From Sandaracinaceae bacterium (GTDB lineage: Bacteria > Myxococcota_A > Polyangia > Polyangiales > Houyiibacteriaceae), in assembly GCA_012514415.1 (NCBI GenBank), contig JAAZAH010000259.1:1-5528 (forward strand): a stretch of DNA of 5,528 nucleotides, in the 5' to 3' direction. Below, in pieces: positions 1 to 4,460 of this stretch; the first letter of the stretch is position 1; each line of letters begins with the position of its first letter. Made by a program: the position numbers and the translations under genes. The notes under the pieces are model-generated. The model saw only the letters and a program-made list of their open reading frames with translations. It had not been told where the DNA came from and searched no databases.

Positions 1-40
1 ACGGCGAAGGCAGCGGACCGTCCCGCCGACGCACGGAAGC

Positions 41-49
41 TGCTATGCT
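41..49 (+). promoter_or_regulatory. Extended -10 promoter element of the nitroreductase gene
   Basis: TGC-TATGCT is an exact TGN extended -10 followed by a TANNNT hexamer at 44-49. It ends seven bases before ATG 57, so transcription would begin at or next to the start codon. No recognisable -35 hexamer is found at the usual spacing. The same arrangement precedes both crotonase genes in this window, which supports the call. Confidence 0.6.
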
Positions 50-56
50 CATCGCC

Positions 57-719
57 ATGAATCTTGACGAAGCGATGCGGACCCGGCGTTCGGTCCGTGG
101 GTTCCTCCCGAAGCCCGTTCCAAATGAAACGCTCCGAGAGGTCTTTGAGCTGGCTCAGCACGCGCCGAGCAATTGCAACGTTCAACCTTGGCGTGTTTTT
201 GTCGCTTCAGGAGCTGTGCGCGATGAGCTCTCGCGGCGTCTTGTGGAGGCGACGAAGCAGTCGATCGCGCGGGGCGGCGAGGGGCTGCGCGTCTTTCGTT
301 TCGAGGGCGATTATCGCCGGCTCCAGATCGAGTGCGCAGTCGAGCTCTACGAAAAGATGGGGGTCGCGCGCGATGATCAGGAGGGGAGGGTGCGGGGGAT
401 CCTCCGAAACTACGAGCTCTTCGACGCGCCCCACGTGGCCATCGTCTGTATGGAGAAGCGCTTCGACATCGGCGTGGCGCTCGATGTCGGGATGTACATG
501 CAGAACCTCCTCCTTGCGCTGTGGTCGCGTGGGATCGCCGCCTGCCCTCAAGCGGCGCTCACAGCGCACGAAGAGATCACCCGAGAGCTCCTCAGTATCC
601 CCGAAAACCTCCAGCTTCTATGCGGCATCTCTTTCGGCTACGAAGATAAAAACGTTCCAGCCAATGCCACGCGCCAAAAGCGTGATCCCATCGACCGGAA
701 CGTTTTCTTCGTGGGTTAA
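57..719 (+). CDS. Nitroreductase family protein (FMN-dependent NAD(P)H oxidoreductase)
   Basis: Probable cytosolic flavoenzyme that reduces nitroaromatics, quinones or similar acceptors with NAD(P)H; the real substrate cannot be read from sequence. Counting from ATG 57 (220 residues), the family landmarks are in order. An Arg-rich RTRRSVRGF at 8-16 is the usual FMN-phosphate contact. APSNCNVQPW is at 36-45. A helix DVGMYMQNLLLALWSRGI at 143-160 leads into ACPQ, and GISFGYEDKNVPAN at 190-203 is the typical C-terminal flavin region. The length is normal for the family. An in-frame ATG at 45 would add four residues and has GGAAG five bases upstream, but it lies inside a good extended -10 box, so 57 is preferred. 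It converges on the lipoprotein gene. The family call is firm; start and substrate are less so. Confidence 0.92.
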   Translation: MNLDEAMRTRRSVRGFLPKPVPNETLREVFELAQHAPSNCNVQPWRVFVASGAVRDELSRRLVEATKQSIARGGEGLRVFRFEGDYRRLQIECAVELYEKMGVARDDQEGRVRGILRNYELFDAPHVAIVCMEKRFDIGVALDVGMYMQNLLLALWSRGIAACPQAALTAHEEITRELLSIPENLQLLCGISFGYEDKNVPANATRQKRDPIDRNVFFVG

Positions 720-728
720 AGCGAAGAA

Positions 729-760
729 GCGTGGGGCTCGTTCTCCCAGTGGCCCCGCGC
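729..760. terminator. Candidate terminator hairpin between convergent genes
   Basis: Bases 729-738 (GCGTGGGGCT) pair with 751-760 (GGCCCCGCGC) over ten positions, two of them G-T wobbles, around a 12-base loop. The hairpin lies in the 49-base gap between the stop of the nitroreductase and the stop of the opposing lipoprotein gene, where a shared terminator is expected. There is no strong T-tract on either side. The T-rich stretch at 769-777 on + is weak and starts nine bases after the stem, so intrinsic termination is uncertain. Confidence 0.45.
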
Positions 761-768
761 CGAATGCC

Positions 769-1206
769 TTATTTATTCTGCGACGCGTTGATCGCCTTTC
801 GCGCGACGACGAACTCGCTCGGCTGAACGACGTTGCTCGCTTTTTCGGCCGTCAGGATCACGTTGAAGCGAGAATGCGGGGTCGAGGCCTGGAGCGAGCC
901 GCGTCGACTGCCCTCATCGTAGACGAGCGTCCCAGCCTTATTGGCGGTCTGGCCATCGGGAATGAACCAGAGCACGTACACCGTCGCACCTTCAGCGACG
1001 CGCGCCGGGGGCGGGAGGAATTTGAACTCGCTCGTGACCATGAGCGTATCCGGGCCGAGCTTCTTCAGCTTTATCGTTCCATCGACGCCAGCAGCTCGAT
1101 CGGTTCCGGCGAAGTTGATCGGTTTGGGTCCACAGCCGGCCATGGCCAAGAGGCTGAGGCTGGCGAGAACGAGGGCGATGCTCTTGAGCGATCTGCGATT
1201 TGTCAT
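769..1206 (-). CDS. Small lipoprotein of unknown function
   Basis: A 145-residue protein starting MTNRRSLKS, followed by a hydrophobic stretch (about residues 10-23) and a lipobox ending AMAGC. Cys25 would be lipidated and the mature chain is about 121 residues. Residue +2 is Gly rather than Asp; by the E. coli sorting rule this favours the outer membrane, though myxobacterial rules may differ. Residues 40-138 look like a single beta-rich domain: short alternating strands, LPPPARVAEG, VYVLWFIPDG, AGTLVYDEG, FNVILTAEKASNVVQPS. This resembles the extracytoplasmic beta-sandwich of RskA-type anti-sigma factors, but there is no transmembrane or sigma-binding part, so I assign no function. A GAGGA sits just upstream of ATG 1206. 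Divergent from the FadL-like gene. Expression and lipidation are likely; the role is unknown. Confidence 0.85.
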   Translation of the reverse strand: MTNRRSLKSIALVLASLSLLAMAGCGPKPINFAGTDRAAGVDGTIKLKKLGPDTLMVTSEFKFLPPPARVAEGATVYVLWFIPDGQTANKAGTLVYDEGSRRGSLQASTPHSRFNVILTAEKASNVVQPSEFVVARKAINASQNK

Positions 1207-1209
1207 GGT

Positions 1210-1214
1210 TCCTC
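1210..1214 (-). promoter_or_regulatory. Shine-Dalgarno sequence of the lipoprotein gene
   Basis: On the minus strand GAGGA precedes ATG 1206, with four bases between GAGG and the ATG. The spacing is slightly short but usable, and it supports this start. It contrasts with the three enzyme genes here, which lack any such sequence. Confidence 0.5.
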
Positions 1215-1225
1215 AATATCTGGGG

Positions 1226-1241
1226 GATGGTGTGTACCATC
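1226..1241. repeat. 16-base palindrome in the divergent intergenic region
   Basis: GATGGT at 1226-1231 and ACCATC at 1236-1241 are perfect inverted arms around a four-base centre, GTGT. The element begins 20 bases upstream of the lipoprotein ATG. It lies just downstream of a possible minus-strand extended -10, TGG-TATGAG (1257 to 1249). It could be a repressor operator at the transcription start or a 5' mRNA hairpin. A six-base arm in a short region can also arise by chance. Confidence 0.35.
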
Positions 1242-1248
1242 GAGACAT

Positions 1249-1257
1249 CTCATACCA
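1249..1257 (-). promoter_or_regulatory. Possible extended -10 of the lipoprotein gene
   Basis: Reading the minus strand, TGG-TATGAG matches TGN plus TATNNN but ends in G rather than T. It would start transcription near 1242, giving a leader of about 36 bases that carries the palindrome and the GAGGA ribosome site. No -35 match was found. Low-confidence call. Confidence 0.25.
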
Positions 1258-1345
1258 CGATAAGCGAAGTCGGGAGCTGAAGTAAGACACGTTTTCGGGA
1301 CGCTCGGCCCACAGATGCGGGAGAGTCCCTCCTCCGGGACGTAAC

Positions 1346-1351
1346 AAGGGG
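1346..1351 (+). promoter_or_regulatory. Purine-rich stretch before the FadL-like start
   Basis: AAGGGG lies one base from ATG 1353, too close for an optimal Shine-Dalgarno. There is no better in-frame start: the signal peptide begins at this ATG and no ATG, GTG or TTG occurs just upstream in frame. A small hairpin (GTCCC 1325-1329, GGGAC 1336-1340) with a TCCTCC loop sits directly upstream. Confidence 0.3.
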
Positions 1352-1352
1352 C

Positions 1353-2783
1353 ATGTCCGAGCGCTTCCTCATAGGCGCCCTCAGTCTCGTCTTCGCCTCC
1401 ACGCTCTGCGTCGCCACCCAGCCTCGAGCGCGCGCGAATTCCGAGCCGAGTGCTTTTGATGCGCGGAGCGTCGGATTGGCGACGACGGGGGCTGCATATC
1501 TCGACACTCCTGCCGCGCTCGTCGTCAACCCGGCCAACCTCATGCTGCTTGAAAATGGCGCGATCCAGGCGACGTTTCAGCCGATCTTCGTCAGGCAATG
1601 GGCCCCGGTCGAAGCTCCCGACACTCGGAGTGAGAGCTCGGGCTTTGGTCCACTCTTCGCGGCCTATGCCTCGGCGCGGGTCCACCCGCGCATCGTCCTC
1701 GGCTTCGGCGTCTATACGACGACCGGTTATTCCTCAGGCTTTACGGGCGTTGAGCGGATCGCCTCGGCCGAGCTCGACGAGCCGCGCGACATTTCTGCGC
1801 GCTTTTTCTCCTTTGAAGCCTCGGCCGCGGCAGCCATCCGACTTCACGATCGATTCTTCCTCGGCTTCGGCCTGCGGGTCCCTTATGCGCAGCAGGGCGC
1901 CGCGCTCTATCAAGAGCTCTTTCCGGCGACGGGCGGCTGGGGTTATATCGAGCAGGATCTCGCGGGCGTCGGTTATCCCGGAGGGCGTTTCGGGATCCAC
2001 ATTCGGGCGCACGAAAAGCTCACCCTCGGGGTTTCCTATCGCACGAAGATCGCTGTCCCGATGAGCGGTACGGCCACGGTTGATCTCGGAGGCGGGATGC
2101 GCATCGAGGACATCGAGATGGAGACGCGCTGGCATTCACCGCATGCGCTCCAAGCGGGTCTCGCCTTTCGGACCTATGGAGGGCAAGCGCTCCTTGCCGC
2201 CGATTACCGTCTCCAGCTGCACCAGGCGGTGAACCAAGTGCAGTATTTTGAGACGAGCCTGCTTCGTGAGCCCATCGAGGCCCCCTTCTATTTCAACAAT
2301 GTGCACGCGCTCCGGCTCGGGATGGAGATCGCTCCAAACCCGCGGCTCGCCCTCCGCGCGGGGATCTCGCGCGGACTCAGTGCGACGAGCAAGGAGGGGC
2401 TGCAGTTTTTTACGCCGCCGCCTGGTCCCTCGGGGTCGATGAGCTTTGGAGTGGGGCTCCGCTTCAGGCAGGCGGATCTGGATATGGGGCTCGTCTACAC
2501 GCACGCGGGGAAATACATCGAGCACGATGAGGAGCGCTGCGGACCGGGAAATCGAATCAAGACCCATTGCGGCGGGCAGTACGGGGTGCGGACCATTCAG
2601 CTCAGCATCTCGGCGACGCGACGCTTTACCGAGGAGGCGCGGCCGAAGCTCGCGCCTTTTTCGGAGCGACGCGCCGAAGAGCGCGCCCAGCGAACGGAGC
2701 GTCGCGGCGTGCGCGGTTCGGCCGATCGGGAGGATGCCGACGGAGACGATGAGATGAGCGATGAGGCGGTGGATCGGCGCTGA
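1353..2783 (+). CDS. FadL/OmpP1/TodX-family outer membrane transport protein
   Basis: Predicted outer membrane beta-barrel of the family that passes long-chain fatty acids or other hydrophobic compounds into the cell. Of 476 residues, 1-28 are a signal peptide (hydrophobic core, then ARA before Asn29). After it come ARSVGLATTGAAYLDTPAALVVNPANL, spanning about residues 37-63, with the family's NPA motif at 59-61. LGVSYRTKIAVPMSGTATV and RLGMEIAPNPRLALRAGISR are typical barrel strands. The last strand ends ISATRRF at Phe425, a good beta-signal. Unusually, 51 further residues (426-476) rich in Arg, Glu and Asp follow. Cys396 and Cys406 flank a predicted last extracellular loop. It stands 48 bases ahead of an enoyl-CoA isomerase-like gene, in keeping with fatty-acid use. 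The family is clear; the substrate is inferred. Confidence 0.9.
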   Translation: MSERFLIGALSLVFASTLCVATQPRARANSEPSAFDARSVGLATTGAAYLDTPAALVVNPANLMLLENGAIQATFQPIFVRQWAPVEAPDTRSESSGFGPLFAAYASARVHPRIVLGFGVYTTTGYSSGFTGVERIASAELDEPRDISARFFSFEASAAAAIRLHDRFFLGFGLRVPYAQQGAALYQELFPATGGWGYIEQDLAGVGYPGGRFGIHIRAHEKLTLGVSYRTKIAVPMSGTATVDLGGGMRIEDIEMETRWHSPHALQAGLAFRTYGGQALLAADYRLQLHQAVNQVQYFETSLLREPIEAPFYFNNVHALRLGMEIAPNPRLALRAGISRGLSATSKEGLQFFTPPPGPSGSMSFGVGLRFRQADLDMGLVYTHAGKYIEHDEERCGPGNRIKTHCGGQYGVRTIQLSISATRRFTEEARPKLAPFSERRAEERAQRTERRGVRGSADREDADGDDEMSDEAVDRR

Positions 2784-2800
2784 GCCTCAAAGACCGAGGC
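2784..2800 (+). terminator. Short hairpin after the FadL-like stop codon
   Basis: GCCTC (2784-2788) and GAGGC (2796-2800) form a perfect five-base stem with a seven-base loop immediately after the TGA. There is no T-tract, so it may only weakly terminate or protect the mRNA 3' end. The downstream gene has its own promoter-like element. Confidence 0.3.
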
Positions 2801-2803
2801 AGA

Positions 2804-2831
2804 GCCGAGACGCATCTGATACGCTCTCGGC
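2804..2831. repeat. Inverted repeat around the promoter of the isomerase-like gene
   Basis: GCCGAGA at 2804-2810 and TCTCGGC at 2825-2831 are perfect seven-base inverted arms separated by 14 bases. The right arm touches the last base of the -10 box and ends directly at the ATG. The placement suits a repressor operator or a structure near the start codon. No regulator gene is in the window. Confidence 0.35.
2817..2825 (+). promoter_or_regulatory. Extended -10 promoter element of the isomerase-like gene
   Basis: TGA-TACGCT is an exact TGN plus TANNNT element whose hexamer (2820-2825) ends six bases before ATG 2832. No Shine-Dalgarno lies between it and the ATG. It predicts transcription starting at the A of the ATG, a leaderless message independent of the FadL-like gene. 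Confidence 0.6.
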
Positions 2832-3581
2832 ATGCATCATCCCGAGCTCGAGGTGGTCGATCGAGAGGGCGTAAGGACGTTTGCTCTCAACCGACCCGAG
2901 AAGAAAAACTGCCTCACCAAAGATGTGGTCGCCGCGCTCATCGAAGGGCTTCGCGATGCGGCGATCCGCGAGGAGATTCGCGTGGCAATCGTCACCGGTC
3001 GGGGCGGCGTTTTCAGCGCGGGGATCGACGTCTCCATCTTAATGGAGGTCGCCATGACGGAGAAGATGCCCGAGAGTGTGAGCGCGCTCGGCGGCAGCCT
3101 CCTCGACTTCCCGAAACCCCTCATCGCCGCGGTCGACGGCTTGGCCGTCGGGATGGCCGTCACCATCCTGCCCTATTTCGACATGGTGTACGCGAGTGAG
3201 CGCGCTGAGTTCATGACGCCCTTTTCAAAGCTCGGACTGTCCATTGAGTATGGCGGCTCGTTCACCTTCCCGCGGCTTATCGGAAGGCAGCGCACCAATG
3301 AGCTCATCTTCCGAGGAAATCGGGTAGATGCGAGGACGCTCGAAGCTTGGGGCTTTCTTACGCGGGTCTTTTCGAATGAAGACTTCGCGGCCGAGGTCGA
3401 GAGGATCGCGCGTGAGATCGCAGCACATCCGCCCGAGGCCGTCCGTGCTTCGAAACGCCTCATCCAGCGAGGCGAGCAGGTGTCATTCGAGGAAGCCGTC
3501 CGAGACGAGCTCGAAGAGCTTTCGCGCCGCTTCAAATCGCCCGAGATGCGCGAGGCGGTCGGCGCGTTTCTTAAGCGCTGA
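2832..3581 (+). CDS. Crotonase-fold enzyme, probable delta3,delta2-enoyl-CoA isomerase (ECI2-like)
   Basis: A 249-residue enoyl-CoA hydratase/isomerase superfamily member. Family marks are LNRPEKKNCLT (19-29), the oxyanion-hole strand FSAGIDVS (61-68) and AVDGLAVGMAVT (100-111). Compared with rat mitochondrial hydratase, the two catalytic glutamates are replaced by Thr111 and Phe131, so normal hydration is unlikely. Instead MTPFSKLGLSIEYGGSFTFP (128-147) matches the ECI2/PECI pattern TPFSxLGxSxE, in which the single catalytic Glu corresponds to Glu139. The expected reaction shifts a cis or trans 3-double bond to trans-2 during oxidation of unsaturated fatty acids. No targeting signal is seen, so it is cytosolic. 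It follows the FadL-like gene and converges on a hydratase gene. The superfamily is certain and the isomerase role well supported by the motif; the substrate is unproven. Confidence 0.9.
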   Translation: MHHPELEVVDREGVRTFALNRPEKKNCLTKDVVAALIEGLRDAAIREEIRVAIVTGRGGVFSAGIDVSILMEVAMTEKMPESVSALGGSLLDFPKPLIAAVDGLAVGMAVTILPYFDMVYASERAEFMTPFSKLGLSIEYGGSFTFPRLIGRQRTNELIFRGNRVDARTLEAWGFLTRVFSNEDFAAEVERIAREIAAHPPEAVRASKRLIQRGEQVSFEEAVRDELEELSRRFKSPEMREAVGAFLKR

Positions 3582-3635
3582 GCCCGCTCTCTCCTTCGCT
3601 CGGCGCCTTCATGCCTTAAGGGCTCAGCGGCCCTT
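3571..3635. terminator. Inverted repeats over the convergent stop codons (candidate bidirectional terminator)
   Basis: CGCTGAGCCC (3576-3585) and GGGCTCAGCG (3620-3629) are perfect ten-base inverted arms. Each contains the TGA of one of the two convergent crotonase genes. A competing tighter hairpin, AAGGGC at 3618-3623 with GCCCTT at 3630-3635 and a six-base loop, also forms at the end of the minus-strand gene, with its stop codon in the loop. No T-tract follows either stem. The gap between the coding regions is only 42 bases, so any termination signal has to overlap coding ends. Confidence 0.45.
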
Positions 3636-4409
3636 GAAGACCGCCTCACGCCGCTCGATGAACGATCGGAGGCCCTCCTCGGCATCCTCCGTTTCCATCA
3701 ACTCGCGCGCTTTGGGTAGTAGCGCTTCGACGGCCGCGGACTCGCCTTCTTCGAGTGCGATGCGTGTATTGTCGATGGTTGCGATCACCCCAAGGGGGGC
3801 GCGGCTCGCGATGGTTTCGGCGATGGCGATCGCCTTCTCAAGGCCTCTGCCCTCGGTCGTAACCTCTTGCACCAAACCGAGTCGAAGCGCCTCGTCTGCG
3901 CCAAAGCGATCGCCCGTGAGGAGCCAGCGCATCGCGTTGCCATATCCGGCGCGCGCCGGGAGGCGGATCGTGGCGCCACCAAAAGGAAAGATCCCGCGGT
4001 TGATCTCGATCTGGCCGAAGACAGCGCTCTCTTCCGCGATGGCGATCTCGGAGGCGAGCAGCAGCTCGATGCCGATGGTGAGGCAATGACCTTTCGCCAC
4101 CATGACGAGGGGCTTCTTTCGCTTCGGTCCGTGCAGCGAGAGCGGATCGACTCCGTCTTCAAAGAGCGCGCCGCCGGCTCGAACATGAGGCCCGACCTCT
4201 GCGAGGTCGAGCCCGGCCGTGAGGCTCTCTCCGTGCGGAAAAAGAATGGCGACGCGCGCGTCGGCATCGTCCTCGACGGCCTTGAGCGCGAGGCCAAGCT
4301 CGCGAAGCATCGTGAGGTTGAAGGCGTTGAGCTTCTCGGGGCGGTTCAGACCGATGAGGCGGAGGTGCCCACGCAATTCAAAGGTGAGGGTCTCGTAGTT
4401 CGCGTCCAT
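3624..4409 (-). CDS. Enoyl-CoA hydratase/crotonase family protein
   Basis: A 261-residue crotonase-fold enzyme, probably cytosolic, expected to add water across trans-2-enoyl-CoA in beta-oxidation or a related acyl-CoA pathway. It has GLNRPEKLNAFN (20-31), the oxyanion-hole segment LTAGLDLAE (63-71) and AKGHCLTIGIE (105-115). Glu115 and Glu135 (in FGQIEINRG, 131-139) align with the two catalytic glutamates of rat hydratase (Glu144 and Glu164). The C-terminus EDAEEGLRSFIERREAVFKG (241-260) is the classical family ending. Length is normal. The start at 4409 has no Shine-Dalgarno but sits six bases after an extended -10. It is on the strand opposite to the isomerase-like gene and converges on it. 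Hydratase chemistry is supported by both residues; chain length and pathway are not shown. Confidence 0.92.
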   Translation of the reverse strand: MDANYETLTFELRGHLRLIGLNRPEKLNAFNLTMLRELGLALKAVEDDADARVAILFPHGESLTAGLDLAEVGPHVRAGGALFEDGVDPLSLHGPKRKKPLVMVAKGHCLTIGIELLLASEIAIAEESAVFGQIEINRGIFPFGGATIRLPARAGYGNAMRWLLTGDRFGADEALRLGLVQEVTTEGRGLEKAIAIAETIASRAPLGVIATIDNTRIALEEGESAAVEALLPKARELMETEDAEEGLRSFIERREAVFKGR

Positions 4410-4415
4410 CGATCC

Positions 4416-4424
4416 AAGGTATCA
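4416..4424 (-). promoter_or_regulatory. Extended -10 promoter element of the hydratase gene
   Basis: Reading the minus strand, TGA-TACCTT matches TGN plus TANNNT, and the hexamer (4421 to 4416) ends six bases before ATG 4409. There is no Shine-Dalgarno and no clear -35. It lies in the 51-base gap after the FG-GAP protein gene, implying that the hydratase is transcribed separately from a leaderless start. Confidence 0.6.
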
Positions 4425-4460
4425 CTCCGAGGTGTGAAGGGCATGTGGGGCGCGGTGAGC

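Noticed and set aside
1..40. Possible hairpin GGAC-C-GTCC and surrounding GC-rich arms upstream of the nitroreductase
   Set aside because: Short arms with a one-base centre that cannot form a normal loop. The upstream gene is outside the window, so a terminator cannot be supported.
64..1263. A 399-codon open frame on + overlapping the nitroreductase and the lipoprotein gene
   Set aside because: Its product is Arg/Ser-rich low-complexity sequence and it contradicts two better supported genes.
3328..4089. A 253-codon open frame on + over the two crotonase ends
   Set aside because: Ser/Arg-rich composition without motifs, and it crosses the convergent junction of two well-defined genes.
2832..4409. 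The two crotonase genes as a recent inverted duplication
   Set aside because: They face each other and share ten bases at their ends, but the proteins differ throughout, including catalytic residues, so any duplication is ancient or they were acquired separately.
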